64,000 nucleotides of DNA from an uncultured Muribaculaceae bacterium (GTDB lineage: Bacteria; Bacteroidota; Bacteroidia; Bacteroidales; Muribaculaceae). The notes beneath the pieces are model-generated. The model did not search any database. It saw only the letters and a program-made list of their open reading frames with translations, and had not been told where the DNA came from. A program made the translations under genes and the position numbers. Shown here piece after piece: positions 8,802-17,227 of this stretch. Each line of letters opens with the position of its first letter. Position 1 is the stretch's first letter. The stretch spans positions 17,217 to 81,216 of the forward strand of contig CALUMH010000011.1 in assembly GCA_944321685.1 (NCBI GenBank), given 5' to 3'.

Positions 8802-10487
8802 ATGAAAATCTTAAAATATGGAGTTATTGCCCTCGTGGGATTGATGTCGCTGAACTCTTGCCAAGATTTCCTCGACCAAAAGCCGCAATCGAGCCTGTCG
8901 CAAGAGCAACTTTTCTCCGACACAAAGAACATGGAGTCATACGTTCAAGGGCTCTACAAGCAATGGCGCGATATGCACAAGGAGCAAATAGATATCTACC
9001 TTGGAACCGACGAGGCCGCACAAGGCGGTGTGCAGAACCGTGACAACCTTGACAAGCGTCAGCTCGATATCTACCAAGATATAACAACCTCGAATAACGT
9101 AGTGCTTAATGCATGGAACAAGCGTTACTCGGTGATAGCCGCTGCGGCAACATTGCTGCAAGAAAAACAAGAAACGGTGGAGACCGCCGACAGCCTTACA
9201 CAGGTATTCGTTGCCGATGCATCGTTCTTGCGTGCCGTCAATTATTTTGAACTTGTAATGTTGTTTGGTGATGTGCCTATTGTTGATTACATTAATGTAA
9301 GCGATGGTGCCCGTCATCCGCGCAGCGAAGTTTATGCGCTCATGGAAAGCGACCTGAAGCGAGCCATCGAGTACTTGCCCACTATGGACGAACAGACCGA
9401 CAAGAGCCACGCCACAACTCGCTTGGCATGGGCAATGCTTGGCAAACTTTATATGTATGCCGATGCCGATGTGATGCGTGAAGATGGTACGCCGTGGCGC
9501 GATTATGCCAAGGCCGCCGAAGCTTTCAAGCAAGTTATTGATGAGTCGGGCGTGGGTACTACTTTGCCGGGAGATGTCGATGAAATTTTCGGTAATACCA
9601 AGGATCTTGAAAACCCAACAATTCCGGCTTATGGTGACGGTGCCGAAGGTACGGCAAACGTGGAATGCGAATGGGTGTATGCCTTCCGTTTCGGCCATGC
9701 CAACGGTGACGAAAACAGCATCCAGTGGGCAATGGGCAGCCGTGCCGTGTCGATTATGTCAACCACAGGTGAAGCAATGTGTTTCTGGGCCGGTTTCGAC
9801 GGTATGCTCCCGAGCGATTATTGCTGGAAGTTCAAGGAAGATGGCGGCGTATGGGAAAAGGGCGATGCCCGCCGCTTTGTTTCGTTCCGTGGTATAAACG
9901 AGAACGACAGCGAAATGAATCCCGCAGAGTTCAACGACCCGCGCAATGGTTGGACTGCCCAACTTATTGGTTACTGCTTTGGTGATGAACTTGACCCGCA
10001 TACTGCAAAATTTGAAGACCCGTATGTTGAGGAAATAGGCATGAACACTTACCAAAGTGGTCGCGCAGTTCCGTTCATTCGCTTGGGTGACATTTTCCTC
10101 AACTATGCCGAGTGTCTGTATCGCACCGAGGGAGTATCGGCTGCTCTGCCTTACTTCAACGCCACAAGAATTCGTGCTTTGGGTAGACGTGGTGCATTGC
10201 CGGCATCGGCAATATCCGACGAGACTGCTTTCATGCACGAAATGATGGACGAACGTATGCGTGAGCTTAACTTTGAAGGGTGGCGTAAGTTTGACTTGAT
10301 TCGTACCGGTTTCTTGACAGGCAACGATCTCAATGGTCAACCCATCATGCAGCGTAACAAGAACTTCCGCGATTTCGCCGTTGGATCGGTTAATCCCAAC
10401 TATCGTTACTGGCCTATACCTCTTGACGAAATCAACAAGAATACCGACCTGCAAGGTTCGTCGAATGCTCAAAACCCGGGTTATTGA
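8802..10487 (+). CDS. susD: SusD/RagB-family surface lipoprotein
   Basis: This 561-residue protein carries a lipoprotein signal with lipobox LNSC (Cys20) followed by QDFLDQKPQSSLS, the usual SusD opening. Characteristic SusD segments are visible: FVADASFLRAVNYFELVMLFGDVP, the RLAWAMLGKLYMYA helix, the RLGDIFLNYAEC block and the MDERMRELNFEGWRKFDLIR block near the C-terminus. It is the ligand-binding lid for the SusC encoded just upstream and should sit on the outer face of the outer membrane. Start choice is firm, since the lipobox requires it. Confidence 0.95.
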   Translation: MKILKYGVIALVGLMSLNSCQDFLDQKPQSSLSQEQLFSDTKNMESYVQGLYKQWRDMHKEQIDIYLGTDEAAQGGVQNRDNLDKRQLDIYQDITTSNNVVLNAWNKRYSVIAAAATLLQEKQETVETADSLTQVFVADASFLRAVNYFELVMLFGDVPIVDYINVSDGARHPRSEVYALMESDLKRAIEYLPTMDEQTDKSHATTRLAWAMLGKLYMYADADVMREDGTPWRDYAKAAEAFKQVIDESGVGTTLPGDVDEIFGNTKDLENPTIPAYGDGAEGTANVECEWVYAFRFGHANGDENSIQWAMGSRAVSIMSTTGEAMCFWAGFDGMLPSDYCWKFKEDGGVWEKGDARRFVSFRGINENDSEMNPAEFNDPRNGWTAQLIGYCFGDELDPHTAKFEDPYVEEIGMNTYQSGRAVPFIRLGDIFLNYAECLYRTEGVSAALPYFNATRIRALGRRGALPASAISDETAFMHEMMDERMRELNFEGWRKFDLIRTGFLTGNDLNGQPIMQRNKNFRDFAVGSVNPNYRYWPIPLDEINKNTDLQGSSNAQNPGY

Positions 10488-10644
10488 TTTAATTGACAAT
10501 TAACAGTTGACAATTATAATTAGAAATTAAAAGATTATCCTTTATTCATTGACAGTTGGCAATTGACGGTTGACAATTAACGTTTACTCATTGTCAATTA
10601 TCAATTGCCGGCTGTCAATTGTTTTTTAACCTTTAAATATCATT
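10488..10644. repeat. Low-complexity TTGACAATT-type repeat tract between susD and the first alpha-galactosidase
   Basis: The gap is built of variants of ttgacaatt, tgacagtt and caattaac in both orientations (for example tgacaattaacagttgacaa near 10492, tgacagttggcaattgacgg near 10550, and inverted ttgtcaattatcaattgccg near 10590). The mixture of direct and inverted units could fold into hairpins. Nothing coding is present. Confidence 0.75.
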
Positions 10645-12981
10645 ATGGACAAGAAATTACTATTAAGCCTTGGTGCAGCTTTTATTACGGGGATTGCAGC
10701 CAATGCCGCCGACAGTTTTGAATGCGGACAATGGACCATCAGCATAGATCCCGAAACCAAAGCAATGGATATAACCCGCGGCGAAACCACTTTGCTCAAG
10801 CAAGGGTTTGCTCAATACAAGAATGCCGAGGGAACTACGATAAAAAGTACCGATGCCGCAAGCGTGAGCGTGTCGGCGGGGGAGGCCGTGAGCGACCTTT
10901 TCGGGCAGGGTACAAAGTATGTAGTCCTCTATGACATGGAGGGCGATGCCGACATCGAGCAGGCATTTTATGCCTATGACAGCCACCCCGAATATTTCCT
11001 GACCGAGGTGACAATTAAATCGGAAACAGAGACAAAAACCAATTATATATCGCCACTTACCACCGAAACCGCATCATCGGTTTTGCCTGAAGACGGAACC
11101 AACCGTTGGCTTTCGGTTCCGTTCAGCAACGACAATTTCACACGTTACAAGACTCCCGAATTGAATGGCAATCAATCATCGTATTATGTGACGGCGATTT
11201 ACGACGGAGTTTCGCGTAACGGTTATGTGATAGGTGCGGTTGACTTCGACACGTGGAAATTCGTGATACGTGCCGAGGGGGCCCGTGGTTATGGCTTGCG
11301 CAGCCTTGAGACCGCTTGTGGCTGTGTAACTCCCGACGACCTGCGTGCAAATGTTACCATGCAGCACGGCAGCATCGTGGGCAAAGAATTGAAATCGTCG
11401 AGGATACTTGTAGGTTACTTCGACGACTGGCGTCGCGGAATGGAAACTTATGCCGATGCAGTGGCTACTGTGACTCCCGAGCGCAAGAATATTACCGGCA
11501 AGTCGTTTTTCGGCTGGAACAGCTGGGCAGTGTTGCAGACCGATGTCAATTACCAGGGAGTGCTTGATGTGATAGATTTCTTCAAGAATGAAACTCCCGA
11601 ATTCCGCGATAACAACGATGCTGTGTATGTGGTGCTCGACTCGTGGTGGAACGACAATATAAGACCGGGCGAATTGAAAGATATTACCCGCCAGGCAGTA
11701 AGGAACGGTTTCAAGACGGGTATTTATAACACCCCGTTCAGCGACTGGAACGGCTATGACGGCATTTCTTACGATGACCCGGCATGGGGCAGCGGCAAGG
11801 TGAACGGTTCGGATTACACCTATAAGGATATTATTCTTACGTGGAAAGGCAAGCCCATAAGGCTTGACAATGGTTGGGCTCTCGACCCCACGCACCCGGG
11901 AACCAAGGCATTGGCAAAATACAATATCGACCAGTTCAAGTCGTGGGGTTACAAATATGTAAAACTCGACTTTTTGTGCAACGGTATAGTTGAAGCCGAC
12001 AAGTGGTATAATCCTGACGTGCACACAGGTATGCAGGCTTATAACGAAGGTATCAAGTATATATCAGACTACTGTGGTGAAGATATTTTCATCGATTATT
12101 CGATAGCTCCCGCACTGCCTGCGCAGTATGCCAACGCCCGTCGCATAAGTTGCGATGCCTGGGGTGACATAAGTAACAGCGAAATGGTGCTTAACTGCAT
12201 GGCCTACGGCTGGTGGCTCGACCGCCTGTATAATTTCAACGACGGCGACCATGCGGTGTTTGAAAATTACTCGGAAGGCGAAAACCGTGTGCGCATGACT
12301 TCGGAAATCATGAACGGGTATATATTGCTTGGCGACAACTACAGCCTCAGCGGCCGCAAGCCCGGCACACAGGCAATACGCGACCAGGCCAAGAAAGTCT
12401 TGAACAATAGTGAAATCAATGAAGTAGCCCGCACTTGCGGCGGTACTTTCTGGCCGGTATATGGTTACAGCTCACAATCCGGTGCCGGTGAGAAATACAT
12501 GATGTTTGATGCCGGTACGGTACTTTACCTTGCCGCAATCAATTATGGCGGCAGTGAGATGAGCGGTTCGATACCTGTGGCCGACCTTGGCATACAATCG
12601 ACAGGCGATGTGCTTGCCATAAAGGAACTGTGGGGCGGTGAAAGCTATGAGTTGAACAGCGAAGGCAAACTTGAATTTACCGTTCCGGCCAAGGATGTGC
12701 TTGTGTTTAAATTTGACAAGGCTGTAGGTATCGATGAAGTAGGCGAAAGTGCCGGCAACGACTTGCAAGTGGGCAAGCAGGGCGATGTCATCTATATGTC
12801 GGCTGCTTGCGGGTTGCAATCGGCTGCGCTTTATTCGCTCGACGGGCGCATGATGTATTCCCGTGATTTAGGAGGCGACGCAAGTGCCGAACTCGACCTT
12901 TACGGCATGGAACGTGGCGTGTATGTGGTGCGTGTGGCCGATGCCGCAGGCAATGTACGCAGTGTAAAATTCATTAAATAA
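10645..12981 (+). CDS. Clan GH-D (GH27/GH36-like) alpha-galactosidase-like enzyme with T9SS-like tail (module copy 1, gene A)
   Basis: A signal peptide (MDKKLLLSLGAAFITGIAANA) is followed by a beta-sandwich N-terminal domain and a TIM-barrel. Clan GH-D hallmarks are the FGWNSW entry motif, a KLDF nucleophile motif (YVKLDFL, Asp442) and an RxxxD acid/base motif (RRISCDAW, Asp504). The final ~80 residues (SAALYSLDGRMMYSR, then MERGVYVVRVADAAGNVRSVKFIK) resemble a T9SS type A sorting domain, so the 778-residue protein is probably secreted or surface-attached. The gene at 15205 is a paralogue lacking that tail. It heads a tandem A-B-A-B block of glycosidases downstream of susCD. Alpha-galactosidase is the likeliest activity; related clan members act on other alpha-linked sugars, including alpha-GalNAc. 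Confidence 0.8.
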   Translation: MDKKLLLSLGAAFITGIAANAADSFECGQWTISIDPETKAMDITRGETTLLKQGFAQYKNAEGTTIKSTDAASVSVSAGEAVSDLFGQGTKYVVLYDMEGDADIEQAFYAYDSHPEYFLTEVTIKSETETKTNYISPLTTETASSVLPEDGTNRWLSVPFSNDNFTRYKTPELNGNQSSYYVTAIYDGVSRNGYVIGAVDFDTWKFVIRAEGARGYGLRSLETACGCVTPDDLRANVTMQHGSIVGKELKSSRILVGYFDDWRRGMETYADAVATVTPERKNITGKSFFGWNSWAVLQTDVNYQGVLDVIDFFKNETPEFRDNNDAVYVVLDSWWNDNIRPGELKDITRQAVRNGFKTGIYNTPFSDWNGYDGISYDDPAWGSGKVNGSDYTYKDIILTWKGKPIRLDNGWALDPTHPGTKALAKYNIDQFKSWGYKYVKLDFLCNGIVEADKWYNPDVHTGMQAYNEGIKYISDYCGEDIFIDYSIAPALPAQYANARRISCDAWGDISNSEMVLNCMAYGWWLDRLYNFNDGDHAVFENYSEGENRVRMTSEIMNGYILLGDNYSLSGRKPGTQAIRDQAKKVLNNSEINEVARTCGGTFWPVYGYSSQSGAGEKYMMFDAGTVLYLAAINYGGSEMSGSIPVADLGIQSTGDVLAIKELWGGESYELNSEGKLEFTVPAKDVLVFKFDKAVGIDEVGESAGNDLQVGKQGDVIYMSAACGLQSAALYSLDGRMMYSRDLGGDASAELDLYGMERGVYVVRVADAAGNVRSVKFIK

Positions 12982-12990
12982 GCAACCTGT

Positions 12991-15189
12991 ATGAAAGGAA
13001 ACAAGACATTGATGACTGTGGCCATGGTGAGCATGGCACTGGCTGCCAATGCCGCGCAGATAAAAGTAGAAACCGGCGATGTGAGCCTTATCATGGACGG
13101 GGAGCCTGGTGGTGCGCTCAATTTGTGTTACTTCGGCGAGAAATTGGCAAATACTTCGGAATTTGCTTATGCCTGGCACATCACGCAGCCCGATACACAA
13201 GACGAGTATGGCCGTCAGCTTTATCCTGCCTATGGTGGAAGGTTTTTCCTTAACCCGGCATTGAAACTGACTCATGCCGACGGGGTGATGACCACCGAGC
13301 TTGTATATCGTTCACATGAACAAAAAGCGATAGATGCCAACCGCACCGAAACCGTGGTGCATCTGCAAGATAAGATATATGATGCACGTGTGGACTTGCG
13401 CTTTGTGGCATACAATGACGAAGATGTGATAACGCAATCGGTGATTTTCTCGCATGGGGAAAAGGGCGAGGTGACAGTTGAAAATATCGCTTCATCGTAT
13501 ATCACGCTGAAAGCACATGATTATTATCTCACTCATTTCCACGGCACATGGGCGCGTGAGATGCAACTCACCGAGGAAAAATTGACACCAGGCGTGAAAG
13601 TGGTGGAGTCGAAAAAGGGTGTGCGCACAGCACAATCCGACAATTCGGCGTTCCTGTTGTCGCTCGATGCGCCGGCGAGTGAATACAGTGGTGATGTATA
13701 TGCCGGAGCATTGGCGTGGACCGGTAACTACAAGATGCAATTCGAGGTTGACGAAGCCGGACTGTTGCACATCGTTGGTGGAATAAACCCGTTTGCCTCG
13801 GCCATTTCGCTTTCTGCCGGTGAAGAACTGGTAACGCCCGAGATGGTGCTTACCTACAGCAATAATGGTCGCAGCGAAGTGACGCATAATTTGCACGACT
13901 GGGCACGCCGCTACAATCTTGCCCATGGCGATGAGGTGCGTCCGGTGGTGCTTAACAGTTGGGAGGGCGCTTATTTCGATTTTGACGAAAAAGTGATTAC
14001 CGACATGATTGACGATGCTGCCGCATTTGGCGTGGAGATGTTTGTGCTCGATGACGGGTGGTTTGGCAATAAGTTCCCGCGCAACGGCGACAATGCCGGG
14101 CTTGGCGACTGGCAAGTGAACAAGAAGAAGTTGCCGCAAGGCATAGGCTATCTTGCCGACTATGCCGTGAGCAAAGGCATGAAATTCGGTATTTGGATTG
14201 AGCCTGAAATGGTAAATCCCGACAGCGAGCTTGCCCGCCGTCACCCCGAGTGGATAGTGCAAAGCGGGAAGCGCGACTTGTTGCCCATGCGCAACCAGCA
14301 CTTGCTTGACCTGAGCAATCCCGAGGTGCAGGATTTCGTTTTCGAGACGTTTGACAATGTGTTGAAGATGTCGCCCAATATTTCATATGTGAAGTGGGAT
14401 GCCAACCGCCATGCCGACAATGTGGGTTCGACATATCTTGCAGCCGACGAGCAAGGCCGCTTTTGGTATGATTACATTTGCGGTTTGTATAACGTGTATG
14501 AGCGCATACGTGCCAAGTATCCCGATGTGCTGATACAATTGTGCTCGTCGGGCGGCGGACGCGTGGACTTCGGCGCATTGAAATATCACGATGAGTTTTG
14601 GGCAAGTGACAATACCAATGCACTTGACCGCCTGAAGATACAATACAGCGAAAACATCTTCTTCCCTGCAATGGCTACCGCAGCCCACGTATCGACTAGC
14701 CCTAACCATCAGACTGGTATGATGTTGCCGCTGAAGTTCCGTTTCGATGTGGCCATGATGGGTCGATTGGGCATGGAGTTGCAACCCAAGCAGCTTGAAG
14801 GTGACGAACGCACGTTTGCGTTAAATGCAATCGAGCTGTACAAGGAATTGCGCCCGGTTATACAGCTTGGCGACCTTTACCGCATTGATTCTCCTTATGA
14901 TGAAGACGGGTATTGCTCCGACGTGTATGTGTCGAAGGATCGTCGGGAGGCGGTGGTGTTTGCATTCAGCACCACTTACCATAATCGTACCCAATCATAT
15001 GACATCAAGTTGCATGGTCTTGACCCTGCCAAGAATTATTTGCTCAAGGAGGTGAACACTCCCGATGGCGGCAGTTGGTATCCCGGCAACGGAAAGGTGT
15101 ACAGCGGTGAATTCCTGATGAAGGCCGGATTGTCGTTGCCCATAGGCGGTGCATTCACGAGCATGGTATTACATTTGACAGAACAATAA
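12991..15189 (+). CDS. GH36 alpha-galactosidase (module copy 1, gene B)
   Basis: The 732-residue length matches GH36 enzymes. A signal peptide (MKGNKTLMTVAMVSMALAANA) precedes an N-terminal beta-supersandwich domain and a TIM-barrel carrying the GH36 motifs FVLDDGWFG, KFGIWIEPEMVNPDS, YVKWDANRH (nucleophile Asp470) and FWASDNTNALDR (acid/base Asp540). A C-terminal beta-domain ends the protein. It starts 9 bp after the previous stop, indicating one transcript. It would hydrolyse terminal alpha-galactosyl residues (melibiose, raffinose-type or galactomannan side chains) in the periplasm. It is paralogous to the gene at 17228. Confidence 0.92.
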   Translation: MKGNKTLMTVAMVSMALAANAAQIKVETGDVSLIMDGEPGGALNLCYFGEKLANTSEFAYAWHITQPDTQDEYGRQLYPAYGGRFFLNPALKLTHADGVMTTELVYRSHEQKAIDANRTETVVHLQDKIYDARVDLRFVAYNDEDVITQSVIFSHGEKGEVTVENIASSYITLKAHDYYLTHFHGTWAREMQLTEEKLTPGVKVVESKKGVRTAQSDNSAFLLSLDAPASEYSGDVYAGALAWTGNYKMQFEVDEAGLLHIVGGINPFASAISLSAGEELVTPEMVLTYSNNGRSEVTHNLHDWARRYNLAHGDEVRPVVLNSWEGAYFDFDEKVITDMIDDAAAFGVEMFVLDDGWFGNKFPRNGDNAGLGDWQVNKKKLPQGIGYLADYAVSKGMKFGIWIEPEMVNPDSELARRHPEWIVQSGKRDLLPMRNQHLLDLSNPEVQDFVFETFDNVLKMSPNISYVKWDANRHADNVGSTYLAADEQGRFWYDYICGLYNVYERIRAKYPDVLIQLCSSGGGRVDFGALKYHDEFWASDNTNALDRLKIQYSENIFFPAMATAAHVSTSPNHQTGMMLPLKFRFDVAMMGRLGMELQPKQLEGDERTFALNAIELYKELRPVIQLGDLYRIDSPYDEDGYCSDVYVSKDRREAVVFAFSTTYHNRTQSYDIKLHGLDPAKNYLLKEVNTPDGGSWYPGNGKVYSGEFLMKAGLSLPIGGAFTSMVLHLTEQ

Positions 15190-15204
15190 AAAAATAACGA
15201 CGAT

Positions 15205-17217
15205 ATGAAATCAGCAATTATTTCAACAATGGCTTTGGGCGCACTCATGTTGTGTGCCTGCTCATCACCGTCGGTGGAGAATGGTATGGGCGTGACTGTC
15301 AAGTATGACAGTTCTACTAAAACTGTAGCAATAGGTTGTGACGGCCGCCAGGTGCTTGGCGGGGTATATGCCTCATATAAATTGGGTGACCGTATGGTTT
15401 CGGCAACCGATTATGCATCGTGCCAAACTGCGGTGAATGAAATCAGTGACGATTTCGGCCGTGGCCGCAGCCTTGTGCTTTCTTATACGGGCGATTCGCT
15501 GCCCGACTTGGTGCAGACATATTATGTGTATGACAGCCTTCAATATGTGTTGACCGATTTCACTGTACGTGCCAAGTATGGCGAAACAGCCACAAATTAC
15601 ATGGCTCCCGTAAATGCAACTTCAATTAAAGCATTCCCGGCAGAAGGCGACAACAGGGCGTTGTTCATTCCTTTTGATAACGACTGCTTTATACGCTATC
15701 AATCTCACGCAATGGGATTTGATACATTGCGCAGTTATGAGGTGACGGCCATTTTCAATAATGCCACCCGTGAAGGTATAATCATTGGGTCGGTTGAACA
15801 TGATATGTGGAAAACGGCAGTTGATATGCAGTCGGCATCGGGCAACGAGTTGAAGTCGCTGGTGTGCTATGGCGGTGTGGCCGACAAGACCACTCGCGAC
15901 TCGAAAGCACACGGCACTGTGTCGGGGCAGGAAGTGAAATCGCCTAAAATCCTTGTAGGAAACTTTGACGACTGGCGCGACGGCATGGAGGCTTATGCCG
16001 ATGCCAACGCCACGGTGGCTGCCCCCATGGCTTGGGATAAGGCCATGCCTTTCGGTTGGAACAGCTGGGGTACGCTGCAATGGAAGCTGAACTTCAAGAA
16101 TGCTTGCGAAGTGTCGGATTACTATGCGAATACTTTGCAGCCGAATAATTTCCAAAATGCCGATTCTGTGGTGTATATCGGGCTTGACTCGGGTTGGAAT
16201 GCCATGAGTGAAGACCAATTGAAGAAGTTTGTGGAACATTGCGAGGCTCAAAGCCAGGTTGCAGGTATTTATTGGACTCCGTTCACCGACTGGAGCCGCA
16301 ATCCCGAGCGCACAATAGATGCAGTTCCCGAATATAAAAACAAGGATGTGTATCTGTATGCCAACGGGAAACCGCAAGAGCTTGACGGGGCTTATGCCTA
16401 CGACCCCACTCACCCGGCCATCGAGGAGATGATGAAACAAACGTCTGAATTGTTCCGCCGCTGCGGTTTCAAGTATGTGAAGATGGACTTTATGTCGCAT
16501 GGCATAATGGAAGGTGACAAGTGGTATAATCCCGAAATACACACCGGCGTGGAAGCATATAATTACGGTATGCAATTGCTCGACAAGTATTTTGGCGATA
16601 TGTACCTCAATCTTTCTATTTCGCCTATTTTCCCGTCGCAATATGCACAGTCGCGCCGCATTGCCTGTGATGCGTGGAACAAGATAAAGGATACCGAATA
16701 TACAATGAATGCGTTGTCTTATGGCTGGTGGATTGATCGTGTATATCAATATAACGATGCCGACCACATTGTGCTCAGGGATGCCGAGGAGAGCGAGAAC
16801 CGCGCACGTGTAACTTCATCGGTTATCACCGGCTTGTATATCGTGGGTGACGACTTCAGCAAGACTGCCAATCCCGAAGTGTTGCGTCGTGCCGAGAAGT
16901 TCCTTACCAATGCCGACGTTAATGCCGTGGCCGACGGCCGTTCGTTCCGCCCTGTAGAAGGTAACGGAGAACGCTCGGAGAGCCAGTTCACGCGTACCGA
17001 GGCCGACGGATCGGTTTATTATGTTGCATTTAATTATACCGAACGTGACACCACAATCCGGTTGTCGCTCGACCGTATAGGCATCGCTGTTCCTTATTCA
17101 GGTACAATGAAAGACCTGTGGAGCGGTGAAACCACCGAGGTGGCAGGTGATGCGCAAGAATTGGCCATACCTGCCAAGGATGTAAGATTTGTAAAATTCA
17201 TAGCAAACTCAAAATAA
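15205..17217 (+). CDS. Clan GH-D (GH27/GH36-like) alpha-galactosidase-like lipoprotein (module copy 2, gene A)
   Basis: This 670-residue protein has a lipoprotein signal (LMLCACSSPSVENG), unlike its paralogue at 10645, which has an SPI signal and a T9SS-like tail. The barrel shares the FGWNSWG motif, the YVKMDFM nucleophile motif (Asp428) and an RRIACDAWNK acid/base motif (Asp489), and the MEGDKWYNPEIHTG segment is nearly identical to that in the first copy. The tail is shorter and ends soon after a beta-sandwich. It lies 15 bp after the GH36 gene. The different anchor suggests the two A-type enzymes work in different compartments, one lipid-anchored and the other T9SS-exported. Confidence 0.8.
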   Translation: MKSAIISTMALGALMLCACSSPSVENGMGVTVKYDSSTKTVAIGCDGRQVLGGVYASYKLGDRMVSATDYASCQTAVNEISDDFGRGRSLVLSYTGDSLPDLVQTYYVYDSLQYVLTDFTVRAKYGETATNYMAPVNATSIKAFPAEGDNRALFIPFDNDCFIRYQSHAMGFDTLRSYEVTAIFNNATREGIIIGSVEHDMWKTAVDMQSASGNELKSLVCYGGVADKTTRDSKAHGTVSGQEVKSPKILVGNFDDWRDGMEAYADANATVAAPMAWDKAMPFGWNSWGTLQWKLNFKNACEVSDYYANTLQPNNFQNADSVVYIGLDSGWNAMSEDQLKKFVEHCEAQSQVAGIYWTPFTDWSRNPERTIDAVPEYKNKDVYLYANGKPQELDGAYAYDPTHPAIEEMMKQTSELFRRCGFKYVKMDFMSHGIMEGDKWYNPEIHTGVEAYNYGMQLLDKYFGDMYLNLSISPIFPSQYAQSRRIACDAWNKIKDTEYTMNALSYGWWIDRVYQYNDADHIVLRDAEESENRARVTSSVITGLYIVGDDFSKTANPEVLRRAEKFLTNADVNAVADGRSFRPVEGNGERSESQFTRTEADGSVYYVAFNYTERDTTIRLSLDRIGIAVPYSGTMKDLWSGETTEVAGDAQELAIPAKDVRFVKFIANSK

Positions 17218-17227
17218 AGATAGGTTC

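Noticed and set aside
10488..10644. Possible CRISPR array
   Set aside because: Repeats are short, degenerate and in both orientations with no unique spacers of constant length.
15622..16767. 381-residue open frame on the minus strand
   Set aside because: Antisense to the GH27/36-like gene at 15205; no motifs.
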